A stretch of 64,000 bases of DNA from Bacilli bacterium (GTDB lineage: Bacteria > Bacillota_I > Bacilli_A > RF39 > UBA660), in the NCBI GenBank assembly GCA_017404385.1, contig JAFRCK010000034.1, forward strand, positions 22,459 to 86,458, in the 5' to 3' direction. Under the pieces are notes generated by a model. It saw only the letters and a program-made list of their open reading frames with translations. It had not been told where the DNA came from and did no database searches. Position numbers and translations under genes: made by a program. Positions 27,037 to 36,566 of the stretch are shown here, in pieces (the stretch's first letter is position 1; every line of letters begins with the position of its first letter).

Positions 27037-27954
27037 ATGTTAGATGAATATATTAAAAAACAACCAATAATTACTAAATTATTGATAAACAGTATAAATA
27101 ATAATAGAATTGTTCAAGCTTATCTTTTTGTTTCAAATGATAAGAGTTTTTTGATGGATTATTCTTTAGCATTTTCTAAAAGGTTAATTAATAGTAGTAA
27201 TAATGAAAATATTAACAAACAAATAGATAATAATGATTATCCTGAATTAAAAATAATAAATCCTATTAATAATATTATAAAAAAAGAAGAATTAAGTAGT
27301 TTACAAAAAGAATTTTCAGTAAAATCAACATTAGGAGACAGATTAGTTTACATAATAAATGGTGCGGATAAATTAAATTCATCTTCAGCTAACACTATAT
27401 TAAAGTTTCTAGAAGAACCAAGTGATGATATAGTTGCTATATTATTAACTGATAATTTATCAAAGGTATTACCAACAATAAAATCTAGATGTCAGGTATT
27501 ACTTTTAAATAATGATTCTAATGAAAACTATATTGATATTTTATATAAAAAATATAAAGATTATAAGGATGAAGAATATTCTTACGATTATTTTATAAAT
27601 GATCTAAGAAATATTATAAATACGATTGAGTTATTTGAAAGACTAAATATTAATGTATTTACTCATTATAAATCAGATATATTTGATTTTTATAAATCTA
27701 AAGAAGATTTATGTCTATTATTTGATTTTATGTTATATTTTTATTATGAAGTATTAAATTATAAATTAGATAAAAATAAAATAACAGGTGTTATTTTTAT
27801 TGACAATATAAATGAAATAGCTAATAATAATGAAATAGAAGTTATTCAAAGAAAACTTGTGTTAATACAAGAAATAATTAATAAATTAGAAACTAATATG
27901 AATTTAAAATTATTAATGGATGAGTTTATTATTAAGTATAGTGAGGTGAAATAA
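27037..27954 (+). CDS. holB: DNA polymerase III subunit delta prime
   Basis: The 305-residue clamp-loader subunit has the delta-prime plan with a degenerate nucleotide-binding site: the P-loop region reads LFVSNDKSFL. The core NTILKFLEEPSDDIVAIL, LPTIKSRCQVL is clear, and the SRC motif would reach into a neighbouring ATPase. The zinc-finger cysteines of DnaX are absent. It overlaps ricT by one base and lies in the usual recR-holB-ricT order. Confidence 0.9.
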   Translation: MLDEYIKKQPIITKLLINSINNNRIVQAYLFVSNDKSFLMDYSLAFSKRLINSSNNENINKQIDNNDYPELKIINPINNIIKKEELSSLQKEFSVKSTLGDRLVYIINGADKLNSSSANTILKFLEEPSDDIVAILLTDNLSKVLPTIKSRCQVLLLNNDSNENYIDILYKKYKDYKDEEYSYDYFINDLRNIINTIELFERLNINVFTHYKSDIFDFYKSKEDLCLLFDFMLYFYYEVLNYKLDKNKITGVIFIDNINEIANNNEIEVIQRKLVLIQEIINKLETNMNLKLLMDEFIIKYSEVK

Positions 27955-28748
27955 TGGCTAGAATAAAAGTGGCTGGAGTAGCTTTTTCAAAGAATGGTAG
28001 AAAATATTATTTTGATTCAAATAATTTAAATCTTAAATTGGGTTTAACAGTTATAGTTGAAACAGAAAGAGGATTACAATTTGGTTATGTTGAAGAATTA
28101 ACTGAAATTGATAAATCTAAAATTCAAGATAATTTAAAAAAAGTAATTAGAATTAGTACCAAAAAAGATTATAATCAATATTTAAATAATATTAAAGATT
28201 CTAAAAACGCTTTTAATAAGTGTAAAGAATTAATTGAAAGTAATGGATTAGATATGAAATTAATTGATGCTTCTTATAATTTTGAGAGAACTCAACTATA
28301 TTTTACTTATTTATCAAATGATAGAGTAGATTTTAGAGAATTAGCTAAGCAATTAGCTTCTATCTATAAAGTTAGAATAGAATTAAGACAAATTGGTCCT
28401 AGAGATAAAGCAAAAGAGGTAGGTGGTATTGGACCATGTGGAAGACCTTTATGTTGTTCTACATTTTTATATAGTTTTAATAATATAACAATAAATATGG
28501 CTAAGAATCAAAATATTTCATTAAATCCAACAAAAATAAATGGAGCATGTAATAGATTATTGTGTTGTTTAGAAAATGAAGATGAATTTTATTCTGAAGA
28601 AAAGAAAAAATATCCTAGCATTGGACAAATAATAGATAAAGATAATAAAAAAGGAAAAGTAATTTCTATTGATATTTTTAGAAAATCTTACAAAATTGAA
28701 ACTAAAGAAAAAGAAATTATAGAGATATTTGTTGATGAAAGTAATTAA
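27954..28748 (+). CDS. ricT: RicT (YaaT), PSP1-domain protein
   Basis: The 264-residue protein has the PSP1 signature GPCGRPLCCSTFLYSF followed by GACNRLLCCLENE. The paired Cys clusters bind an iron-sulfur cluster with RicA and RicF in Bacillus. That complex stimulates RNase Y processing and also affects competence and sporulation phosphorelay. The position after holB is conserved. Confidence 0.92.
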   Translation: MARIKVAGVAFSKNGRKYYFDSNNLNLKLGLTVIVETERGLQFGYVEELTEIDKSKIQDNLKKVIRISTKKDYNQYLNNIKDSKNAFNKCKELIESNGLDMKLIDASYNFERTQLYFTYLSNDRVDFRELAKQLASIYKVRIELRQIGPRDKAKEVGGIGPCGRPLCCSTFLYSFNNITINMAKNQNISLNPTKINGACNRLLCCLENEDEFYSEEKKKYPSIGQIIDKDNKKGKVISIDIFRKSYKIETKEKEIIEIFVDESN

Positions 28749-29457
28749 TGATTTATTAGGATATAATTTAAAAATAGTACAAGATACTGATTATTTTAAT
28801 TTTTCTTTAGATTCAGTTTTACTTGTACATTTTTTGAATTTAAAGAAAAATATGAAAATATTAGATATTTGTTCTGGTAATTGTCCAATACCTCTTATGT
28901 TATCAACTAAAACAAATAGTAAAATAGTAGCAGTTGAAATTCAAAAAGAAATATATAATCTAGCAAAGGAATCTATAGAATTAAATGATCTTCAGAATCA
29001 AATTGAATTATTGAATATGGACGCTAAAGATTTAACTGATAGTTTTGAAACAGATTCGTTTGATTTAATAACATGTAATCCTCCTTATTTTAAAAATAAT
29101 GACTCTTCAAAAAAGAATGATAATAGTATTAAAACAATAGCTAGACATGAATTAATGATTAATCTAGAGGATATTATGAGATTAGCGAGAAAACTATTAA
29201 AGAATAATGGTAGTTTAGTAATGGTACATAGACCTGAAAGATTAAGTGAGATTATTAGTATAATGTTAAAAAATAATATATCTCCAAAGAGAATTCAATT
29301 TATTTATCCAAAGGATAATAAAGAAAGTAATATGTTAATAATTGAAGGAACTAAAAATGGCAATAATTCATTAAAAGTATTAGAACCAATGATAATACAT
29401 AATGAGGATGGTTCATATAAAGATAATATAAAAGATATTTTTAAAACAATTGAATAA
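28735..29457 (+). CDS. tRNA1(Val) (adenine37-N6)-methyltransferase-like protein
   Basis: The 240-residue SAM methyltransferase is of the TrmN6/YabB type. It has an ILDICSGNCPIPLMLS SAM-binding loop near residue 43 and the catalytic TCNPPYF near 115; NPPY is typical of N6-adenine transfer. The frame overlaps the end of ricT. I prefer the ATG at 28735 to the TTG at 28729, though the ribosome site (AGAG) is weak. The position before rsmI matches yabB. Confidence 0.88.
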   Translation: MKVINDLLGYNLKIVQDTDYFNFSLDSVLLVHFLNLKKNMKILDICSGNCPIPLMLSTKTNSKIVAVEIQKEIYNLAKESIELNDLQNQIELLNMDAKDLTDSFETDSFDLITCNPPYFKNNDSSKKNDNSIKTIARHELMINLEDIMRLARKLLKNNGSLVMVHRPERLSEIISIMLKNNISPKRIQFIYPKDNKESNMLIIEGTKNGNNSLKVLEPMIIHNEDGSYKDNIKDIFKTIE

Positions 29458-29501
29458 TAGCAATAATTATGTTAATATTATAATAGAAAGGAATATAAGG
29501 T

Positions 29502-29849
29502 ATGAGAAAAGTATTTAAAAAATTAGGTGTTTTAGCTTTATCAGCATTTTTAATTGTTATAATGACTGGCTGTGGAAAGAGTGAAGGTATTGTAGGACAA
29601 TGGAATTACTATGATGAAACAACAAAGAAAGCAAGAACTGATATATATTATACTTTTAATAAAGATAACACAGGTAGCTATACTTTCTATGGTGATACAA
29701 AAAAATTCACATACGAAGATAAAGGAAATAAAGTAAAAATTAGTTACGAAAATACAACTGTACCAAATGAATTTGATTATTCTATTAAAGATGATATGTT
29801 AACAATTAAAGATAGTTTTGGATCAGATGTAAAATATCAAAGAAAATAG
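29502..29849 (+). CDS. Small lipoprotein with lipocalin-like domain
   Basis: The 115-residue precursor has a basic N-terminus, a hydrophobic stretch and a lipobox MTGC with Cys near residue 24, so it should be a surface lipoprotein. The mature part starts IVGQWNYYDE and alternates beta strands. It resembles the extracytoplasmic domain of the protein at 8427-8807. I cannot name a function. It has its own GAAAGGAA ribosome site and a weak terminator after it. Confidence 0.75.
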   Translation: MRKVFKKLGVLALSAFLIVIMTGCGKSEGIVGQWNYYDETTKKARTDIYYTFNKDNTGSYTFYGDTKKFTYEDKGNKVKISYENTTVPNEFDYSIKDDMLTIKDSFGSDVKYQRK

Positions 29850-29870
29850 GCAATTATTTGTCTTTTTTTT
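29848..29870 (+). terminator. Weak terminator after the lipoprotein gene
   Basis: A short stem GGCAA / TTGTC with a 4-base loop is followed by T8 and more T-rich DNA. Confidence 0.5.
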
Positions 29871-29898
29871 TATTCTCCTTTTTTCTTTCTTTTCTTTA

Positions 29899-29907
29899 TG
29901 CTATAAT
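29899..29907 (+). promoter_or_regulatory. rsmI promoter (extended -10)
   Basis: TGCTATAAT is a perfect extended -10, 27 bases before the rsmI start. The -35 region is T-rich without a clear box. Confidence 0.55.
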
Positions 29908-29934
29908 GTATTTGATAAATTTGGTGGTGATTTT

Positions 29935-30786
29935 ATGAGTCAAAAAAGCTATGATGGTAAACCTACTTTATATTTGGTTCCAACACCTATTGGTAATTTG
30001 GCAGATATGACATATAGAGGAGTAGATACTCTTAAAAATTCTGAAGTAATTTTCTCTGAAGACACTAGAGAATCTAAAAAACTGCTAGATTACTATGGAA
30101 TAAAGAAAAAACTAATACCATGTCATAAATTTAATGAAGATGACGTATATCTAAAGGTACTTGATTATCTAAATCAAGGTTTTGATGTTTCAATCATTAC
30201 TGATAGAGGAACACCATCAATAAGCGATCCAGGGTATGTATCAGTTTATAAAGTAATTTCTTCAGGATTTAATGTAGTATGTTTACCTGGCGCTACTGCT
30301 TTTACACCAGCTATTGTTAATAGCGGATTGAATCCTAATAAGTTTTTATTCTATGGATTTTTAAATAGTAAAAAAAGTGCTAAAAAGAAAGAATTAGAGG
30401 ATTTGAAACTATTAGAATATACAATTATTTTTTATGAATCACCGTTTAGAGTTATTGAGACTCTCGAATTAATAAAAGATATCATGGGTAATAGACAAGT
30501 AAGTATCTCAAGGGAAATAAGTAAAAAGCATGAAGAAGTATATAGGGGTAGTATTGATGATATTTTAGATGAATTAATAGAGCCAAAGGGAGAATTTGTA
30601 ATTGTTTTAGATGGCAATAAAGAAAAAGAATCATATGATGATTTAGATATTATTGATCATATTAATAAGTTAATAAAAACTGGTATGAGAGATAAGGATG
30701 CAATTAAAGAAGTCGCAAAACTTCATAATTTGCCAAAAAGTGAGGTTTATAAAGAATATATAGATAAAAAAGGAGGTTTATCATGA
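29935..30786 (+). CDS. rsmI: 16S rRNA (cytidine1402-2'-O)-methyltransferase RsmI
   Basis: The 283-residue tetrapyrrole-methylase-fold enzyme has LYLVPTPIGNLADMTYR near the start, then SEDTRESKKLL, TDRGTPSISDPG and LPGATAFTPA. It 2'-O-methylates C1402 of 16S rRNA. It overlaps pth by 4 bases and so is translationally coupled to it. Confidence 0.95.
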   Translation: MSQKSYDGKPTLYLVPTPIGNLADMTYRGVDTLKNSEVIFSEDTRESKKLLDYYGIKKKLIPCHKFNEDDVYLKVLDYLNQGFDVSIITDRGTPSISDPGYVSVYKVISSGFNVVCLPGATAFTPAIVNSGLNPNKFLFYGFLNSKKSAKKKELEDLKLLEYTIIFYESPFRVIETLELIKDIMGNRQVSISREISKKHEEVYRGSIDDILDELIEPKGEFVIVLDGNKEKESYDDLDIIDHINKLIKTGMRDKDAIKEVAKLHNLPKSEVYKEYIDKKGGLS

Positions 30787-31343
30787 AATTGGTAGTTGGA
30801 TTAGGAAATCCCGGTAAAGAATATGAAAAAACAAGACATAACATAGGCTTTAATGTATTAAATTTATATTTAAAAAAACATAGTATTAATTTAGATAAAG
30901 ATAAATTTAATGGAAAATATGCTAAAACAAATATAAATGGTGAAGAAGTAATCTTTTTAGAACCACAAACATATATGAATGCCAGTGGGGATTGTGTTAG
31001 AAAAGTAGTGGATTTTTACAAAATAAAACATGAAGATATACTTATTATTCAAGATGATTTGGATATGGAGATAGGTAAAATTAAATTAAAAGAGAAGTCT
31101 AGTTCAGGTGGACATAATGGAATTAAAGATATAGAATTAAAACTAGGGACAAATGATATCAAAAGATTAAAAATTGGTATTTCAAATAATAAAATGATGG
31201 ATACAAAAGATTATGTATTAGGTAAATTTAATAAAGATGATCAAGAAAAACTTGAAAAATCATATGAAATCTGTTTAAATATCATAGATGATTTTTTAAC
31301 AATGAATTTTGATTTGCTGATGGGAAAATATAATAAGAGATGA
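30783..31343 (+). CDS. pth: Peptidyl-tRNA hydrolase
   Basis: The 186-residue enzyme recycles tRNA from stalled peptidyl-tRNA. It begins MKLVVGLGNPGKEYEKTRHNIGF with the catalytic His in RHN. PQTYMNASG, QDDLDMEIGKIKLK and GGHNGIKD follow. Length and the position before mfd are standard. Confidence 0.97.
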   Translation: MKLVVGLGNPGKEYEKTRHNIGFNVLNLYLKKHSINLDKDKFNGKYAKTNINGEEVIFLEPQTYMNASGDCVRKVVDFYKIKHEDILIIQDDLDMEIGKIKLKEKSSSGGHNGIKDIELKLGTNDIKRLKIGISNNKMMDTKDYVLGKFNKDDQEKLEKSYEICLNIIDDFLTMNFDLLMGKYNKR

Positions 31344-31347
31344 TTTT

Positions 31348-34300
31348 ATGTTTGAAAAGTTATTAGAAATTAACAAATTTGATAATATAGGAATAACAGG
31401 ATTAACGAATGAGTTAATTTCTTTTTGCGTTTCAAATATTAATAAAAAGACAAAAAGAGATATTCTTGTTGTAACTAGTTTTATATATGAAGCAAATATT
31501 ATATATAGTTCACTATCAAAATTAAATAACAACTGTTATTTATTTCCAATGGATGATTTTTTAACTAGTGAAGCCTTGGCTAGTTCACCTGATTTATTAT
31601 CTATTAGATTAAATACTTTAAATGAAATAAGTAACTCAAAAAATAATATAGTTATAACAAATTTAATGGGTTTAATTAGATATTTACCATCAAAAGAATT
31701 ATGGAAAAATAGTATTATTACAATAAAAAAAGGTGATTTAATTGATAAAGATAAATTAGTTGAGAAATTAATTAATCTAGGCTACACAAATGAAACTACA
31801 GTTACAAATACTGGTGAATATGCATCTAGAGGGTTTGTATTAGATATATATCCTGTTAGAGATGATTTTCCAGTTAGAATAGAATTTTGGGGTGATGAAA
31901 TTGATTCTATTAGATATTTTGATCCCGAAAACCAAAGATCTAATAAAGAAATTAATAAAATTATTATTGATTCTTATTCTGAATTTATAAATGAAAAAGG
32001 TATAGAAATAGAATCAAAACAAAAATATTTGCCTTTAGTAACTGATAAAGTTGTATCTATATTTGATTATTTAGATAACCCTATAACTATTATTAAAGAT
32101 TATAATCAAATAAATAATTCATATACTAATCTTAGAAATGAGATATTTGAATATGATAAAGCATTAGATGAACCTTGTGAAACTAATTATATGTTTAATT
32201 TAGATGATATAAATTTTAAAGATACTATTTATCTTCTAACAATTGATAATTTATTAGAAAAACAAAAATTAGATAAAATATATAATTTAAATGCTAAAAA
32301 CATTGATAATTTTAAATCAAATATAGATTTGATAAATGAATATATTAAGAATTCTCTTTTCCACAAGAAAACAGTAATAATTAGTGTTAATAATGACAAA
32401 AAGATAGATAATATAAAGAAATTTTTAGAAATTGAACCAAAAGTAACAACAATAGATAAGTTATATAATAATGATTTAAATATTGTAAAAGAAGATTATG
32501 ATGAAGGATTTGAACTAGATAATTATATTTTAATAACAGAAAATGAATTGTTTGGACAAAAACTAAAAAATGTTAATTACAAAAACAAATTAAAAATTGG
32601 TTCTAAAATAAAGGATATTAATAATCTTTCTATAGGAGATTATGTAGTTCATATAAATCATGGTATTGGTGTTTATAATGGATTAAAAACATTAGTTAAA
32701 AATGGTAATCAAAAAGATTATCTTGAAATTAGTTATCAAGGACAAGATAAATTGTTTATTCCTGTGGAAAAAATAGATTTGATAAGTAAGTATTCTTCTA
32801 AAGAAGGATATGCACCAAAATTAAATAAATTGGGTGGTACTGAATGGCAAAAAACTAAATTAAGAATTAAGAATAAAGTAAAAGATATAGCTGATAAATT
32901 AATAAAAATTTCTGCAGAAAGAAGTATGAAAGAAGGATTTGCCTTTAAAAAAGATGATGATTTACAAAAAGACTTTGATGATGAATTTGCTTATACTATG
33001 ACAAAGGATCAATATATCGCAACAGATAAAATAAAAAAAGCTATGGAATCTAAAGTACCAATGGATATGCTTTTATGTGGTGATGTAGGATATGGTAAGA
33101 CAGAAGTAGCATTTAGAGCTATATTTAAAGCTATTAATAGCGGTAAGCAAGTAGCGTATTTATGTCCTACAACTATATTATCTAATCAACAATATACGAA
33201 TTCAATAGATAGATTTAAAAGTTTTGGCATAGAAATAGCTTTATTAAATAGATATACTAGTACTAAAAGAGTAAGTGAAATATATCAAAAACTTGAATCA
33301 GGTAAAATAGATTTAGTTATTGGAACTCATAAATTATTAAATGAAAAGGTTAAATTTAAAGATTTAGGTCTTCTAATAATAGATGAGGAACAAAGATTTG
33401 GTGTTACTCATAAAGAAAAGATAAAAGAATATAAGGCAAACGTTGATGTATTGACATTAAGTGCTACTCCAATACCAAGAACTCTTCAAATGTCCTTAGT
33501 AGGTATAAGAGATTTAGCATTAATAGAAACACCACCTGCATCTCGTTATCCCGTACAAACTTATGTTGTTGAAGAGAGTAACGCATTAATAAAAGATGCA
33601 ATTTATAAAGAAATGTCCCGTAATGGGCAAGTATTTATACTTTATAATAGGGTTGAATTTATAGAAGAAAAGAGAATGGAATTAAAAAGATTAATTCCTG
33701 AAGCTGATATTAGAATAGCTCATGGTCAAATGACTAGAGAAGAATTAGAAGACACAATGAATTTATTTATTAATAATGAATTTAATATATTATTATGTAC
33801 AACAATAATAGAAACAGGTATTGATATTCCAAATGTAAATACTTTAATTGTATTCGATGCTGATAGATTTGGTTTATCACAACTTTATCAAATAAGAGGT
33901 AGAGTTGGTAGAAGTAATAAGATAGCTTATGCATATTTAATGCATAGTAAATCTAAATCATTAAGTGAGTCAGCAGTTAAAAGATTGAATGCTATTAAAG
34001 AATTTACTGAATTAGGTAGTGGATTCTCAATTGCTATGAGGGATTTATCAATTAGAGGAGCAGGTGATATACTTGGCTCTGAACAAGCTGGATTCATTGA
34101 TTCAGTCGGATATGACCTATATGTTAAGATATTAAATGATGAAGTTGCTAGATTAAAAGGTTTAGAAATAAAAGAAGAAGTAATTGAAAATGAGAAACCT
34201 TTAATTGAAGTAGCTACACACATAGATAATAGTTATGTTGATAATGATTCTCTTAAAATTGAAATACATAAACTAATAAATGAAATAGATTCCAAAGAAA

Positions 34301-34641
34301 AAATTAAATCGGTAAAACAAGAACTTGAAGATAGATTCGGTAAATTAAGTGATGATGTAATAGTATATATGTATAGTGAATGGTTTGAAAAACAAGCAAA
34401 ATCTCTTAATATAAATGATGTAGTTCAAAATAATTTATATGTAGAATTCTCATTAGAAAAGAATACTGTGGAAAAATTGGATGTTTCGGAATTATTCTAT
34501 TATGCATCAAATTTATCAGAAAAATTTAGATTTAATTATAAAAGTGACAGATTATATATAAAACTATTATTATCAGGTTTAGAAAAACACTTTATTTATT
34601 ATTTAACTGATTTATTAGATAATATTAAAAGAATGGTATAA
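31348..34641 (+). CDS. mfd: Transcription-repair coupling factor Mfd
   Basis: The 1097-residue translocase releases stalled RNA polymerase and recruits UvrA. UvrB-like N-terminal domains come first. The RNA-polymerase-interacting domain (IGDYVVHINHGIGVYNGL) starts near residue 428. The helicase motifs are LLCGDVGYGKTEVA (Walker A), IDEEQRFG (DEEQ box), SATPIPRTL, and QIRGRVGRS. The C-terminal TRCF domain follows. It is slightly shorter than Bacillus Mfd (about 1177). Confidence 0.97.
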   Translation: MFEKLLEINKFDNIGITGLTNELISFCVSNINKKTKRDILVVTSFIYEANIIYSSLSKLNNNCYLFPMDDFLTSEALASSPDLLSIRLNTLNEISNSKNNIVITNLMGLIRYLPSKELWKNSIITIKKGDLIDKDKLVEKLINLGYTNETTVTNTGEYASRGFVLDIYPVRDDFPVRIEFWGDEIDSIRYFDPENQRSNKEINKIIIDSYSEFINEKGIEIESKQKYLPLVTDKVVSIFDYLDNPITIIKDYNQINNSYTNLRNEIFEYDKALDEPCETNYMFNLDDINFKDTIYLLTIDNLLEKQKLDKIYNLNAKNIDNFKSNIDLINEYIKNSLFHKKTVIISVNNDKKIDNIKKFLEIEPKVTTIDKLYNNDLNIVKEDYDEGFELDNYILITENELFGQKLKNVNYKNKLKIGSKIKDINNLSIGDYVVHINHGIGVYNGLKTLVKNGNQKDYLEISYQGQDKLFIPVEKIDLISKYSSKEGYAPKLNKLGGTEWQKTKLRIKNKVKDIADKLIKISAERSMKEGFAFKKDDDLQKDFDDEFAYTMTKDQYIATDKIKKAMESKVPMDMLLCGDVGYGKTEVAFRAIFKAINSGKQVAYLCPTTILSNQQYTNSIDRFKSFGIEIALLNRYTSTKRVSEIYQKLESGKIDLVIGTHKLLNEKVKFKDLGLLIIDEEQRFGVTHKEKIKEYKANVDVLTLSATPIPRTLQMSLVGIRDLALIETPPASRYPVQTYVVEESNALIKDAIYKEMSRNGQVFILYNRVEFIEEKRMELKRLIPEADIRIAHGQMTREELEDTMNLFINNEFNILLCTTIIETGIDIPNVNTLIVFDADRFGLSQLYQIRGRVGRSNKIAYAYLMHSKSKSLSESAVKRLNAIKEFTELGSGFSIAMRDLSIRGAGDILGSEQAGFIDSVGYDLYVKILNDEVARLKGLEIKEEVIENEKPLIEVATHIDNSYVDNDSLKIEIHKLINEIDSKEKIKSVKQELEDRFGKLSDDVIVYMYSEWFEKQAKSLNINDVVQNNLYVEFSLEKNTVEKLDVSELFYYASNLSEKFRFNYKSDRLYIKLLLSGLEKHFIYYLTDLLDNIKRMV

Positions 34642-34657
34642 AACTATTCTTTTTTTA
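34630..34657 (+). terminator. mfd terminator
   Basis: Arms AGAATGGT / ACTATTCT (one G-U pair) with a 5-base loop are followed by T7. The mfd stop codon is inside the hairpin. Confidence 0.75.
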
Positions 34658-34697
34658 TTGTATATTTGATATAATTTATATAGTACTGGAGGTTTAT

Positions 34698-35171
34698 ATG
34701 AGAAAGTTTGAAATAATAAGTTATGAACAATGGGAGAAGGATTTAAAGGGAATATGTCTTTATTCTGATATAAAATTACCTAGTAGATCTACTAAGCATT
34801 CTGCAGGTTATGATTTTAAAACACCATTTGATTTTAAATTAGAACCAGGGGAAATAATTAAGGTTCCAACTGGTATTAAAGTAGCTATGAATAGTGATGA
34901 ATTTTTGGCTATATTGGTAAGAAGTAGTATGGGATTTAAATATAATATTAGATTATGTAATCAAGTAGGTATAATAGATTCTGATTATTATAATAATGAA
35001 GGTAATGAAGGTCATATCTTTATAGCTCTACAAAATGAAGGTGATAAAGTCTTTGAAGCTAAAGTAGGAGATAATATAGCTCAAGGTATATTTATAAAAT
35101 ATCAAACAGTAGATAATGAAGAGGATGTATCAGGATCAAGAAAAGGTGGATTAGGTTCTACAAATAAATAA
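34698..35171 (+). CDS. dut: dUTP diphosphatase
   Basis: The 157-residue trimeric dUTPase hydrolyses dUTP to dUMP. The five motifs are visible: SAGYDFKTP (1), LVRSSMGFK (2), GIIDSDYYNNEG (3), DNIAQGIF (4) and a C-terminal GGLGST (5). In motif 2 the usual RSG reads RSS. It has a short N-terminal extension. The gene stands alone after mfd. Confidence 0.92.
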   Translation: MRKFEIISYEQWEKDLKGICLYSDIKLPSRSTKHSAGYDFKTPFDFKLEPGEIIKVPTGIKVAMNSDEFLAILVRSSMGFKYNIRLCNQVGIIDSDYYNNEGNEGHIFIALQNEGDKVFEAKVGDNIAQGIFIKYQTVDNEEDVSGSRKGGLGSTNK

Positions 35172-35177
35172 AAAAAT

Positions 35178-35220
35178 TTGACAAATTTTTAAAAATGGAT
35201 AAAATAACACACGTTATTTT
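35178..35220 (+). promoter_or_regulatory. Promoter and candidate operator of the TetR-family gene
   Basis: TTGACA (35178-35183), a 16-base spacer and TAAAAT (35200-35205) are followed by an inverted repeat AAAATAAC-ACAC-GTTATTTT (35201-35220). The repeat overlaps the -10 and start point, where a bound repressor would block transcription. The promoter at 37386 has a similar element in the same place. Confidence 0.65.
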
Positions 35221-35240
35221 ATTTTTTTGGGGGTTTTTGT

Positions 35241-35774
35241 ATGGCAAGAAAGGCGGTATTCGAAAAGGAATACTTTATCAACAAAAGTTTAGACTTTATA
35301 AATGAAAAAGGGATTGAATGTTTAAGTGTTAGAGAATTGTCAAATTATATTGGGTGTTCTACACAACCAATGTTTAGATTATTTGAAAGCATGGATGATT
35401 ATAAGAAAGATTTAAAAAAGAAATTAAGTGAAGAATACTCTTTATTTTGTGAAGAGATTATAAACAAGAATAACTATTTATTAACATCAAGTTATGCTTA
35501 TGCTATGTATGCGAAAAAACGAAATAGTTTATTTAAAGCACTTTTTTTAAGTGATTTATCTGATGGTAAGATTATAAAAACTAATAAAGCTGTAGTTAAA
35601 CTAGTAGTTGATGAATATAGAATTAGTGAAGAAAGAGCAAAGGCAGCATTAAGAGATGTAGGTATTTATACACATGGTTTAGCTACTCAATTGTGTTTAA
35701 AAAATATTAATTTATCTGATAAAGACTTGTTTTATCTTATTAATACCTGCATAAAAAGAAATATAAGAATATAA
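35241..35774 (+). CDS. TetR/AcrR-family transcriptional regulator
   Basis: The 177 residues have an N-terminal TetR helix-turn-helix (about 12-55: ALDFINEKG-type helix, VRELSNYIGCSTQPMFRLFESMDDY) and a helical ligand or dimerisation domain without a recognisable ligand class. It follows its own promoter and inverted repeat, so autorepression is likely. A strong TTTTTGGGGG ribosome region precedes it. A related operator-like element precedes the surface-protein operon at 37.4 kb, its most likely target. Confidence 0.85.
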   Translation: MARKAVFEKEYFINKSLDFINEKGIECLSVRELSNYIGCSTQPMFRLFESMDDYKKDLKKKLSEEYSLFCEEIINKNNYLLTSSYAYAMYAKKRNSLFKALFLSDLSDGKIIKTNKAVVKLVVDEYRISEERAKAALRDVGIYTHGLATQLCLKNINLSDKDLFYLINTCIKRNIRI

Positions 35775-35802
35775 AGATTATACTAAATATGGTATAATCT
35801 TT
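35773..35802 (+). terminator. Terminator of the TetR-family gene
   Basis: Arms AAAGATTATAC / GTATAATCTTT with an 8-base loop and a T run. The right arm also contains TATAAT, so it may overlap a tatD promoter. Confidence 0.7.
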
Positions 35803-35816
35803 TTAGGTGAAGAGAA

Positions 35817-36566
35817 ATGATTGATACACATTGCCATGTTTATGAAGAAGAAATGTCTAATTATGAAGAAATCATTGAGGAATGCAGTAAAAAAGATATA
35901 TCCATGATAATAAATGCTGTAGATATTAAATCTAGTGAAACTATAATAGATCTATCAAAAAAATATAAAAATGTATATGCAGCAATAGGTTTAAACTATG
36001 ACACAATAGATAGTGTTGTAGAAAATGACCTTATAAAGCTTGAGGAACTTATAAAAAAAGAAAAAATTAGTGCTATAGGTGAAATAGGCTTGGATTATTA
36101 TTGGACAAAAGAGAATAAAGATAAACAAATTAAGTTTTTTATGGCACAGTTAGATTTGGCAAAGAAATATGATTTGCCTGTTATTGTTCATGCACGAGAT
36201 TCTATACAAGATGTATATGATATTATTAAAGAAAATGGTATAAATAGAGGTTCGATGCACTGTTATTCTGGGAGTTTAGAAATGGCTAAGGAATTTATAA
36301 AATTAGGATTTAAAATAGGTGTGGATGGTCCAATTACATATAAAAACAATAAAAAAGGATTAGAAGTTGTTAAAAATGTTGATTTAAAGGATATTTTATT
36401 AGAAACAGATAGCCCATATTTATCACCAGAACCAAATAGAGGAAAGCAAAATAGTCCATTAAATCTAGAATATATTGTTAAAAGAATAGCTGAAATAAAA
36501 GAAATATCAGAAGAAGAAGTTATTAAAACGACTACAAATAATGCTAAGGAGTTATTTAAAATATGA
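35817..36566 (+). CDS. tatD: TatD-family metal-dependent deoxyribonuclease
   Basis: The 249-residue TIM-barrel hydrolase begins MIDTHCHVYEEE with the HxH metal site. GEIGLDYYW, PVIVHARDS, MHCYSGS and LLETDSPYLSPEP follow, which are the family metal ligands. In Bacillus the homologue is yabD, near rsmA. It overlaps rsmA by 4 bases. Confidence 0.95.
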   Translation: MIDTHCHVYEEEMSNYEEIIEECSKKDISMIINAVDIKSSETIIDLSKKYKNVYAAIGLNYDTIDSVVENDLIKLEELIKKEKISAIGEIGLDYYWTKENKDKQIKFFMAQLDLAKKYDLPVIVHARDSIQDVYDIIKENGINRGSMHCYSGSLEMAKEFIKLGFKIGVDGPITYKNNKKGLEVVKNVDLKDILLETDSPYLSPEPNRGKQNSPLNLEYIVKRIAEIKEISEEEVIKTTTNNAKELFKI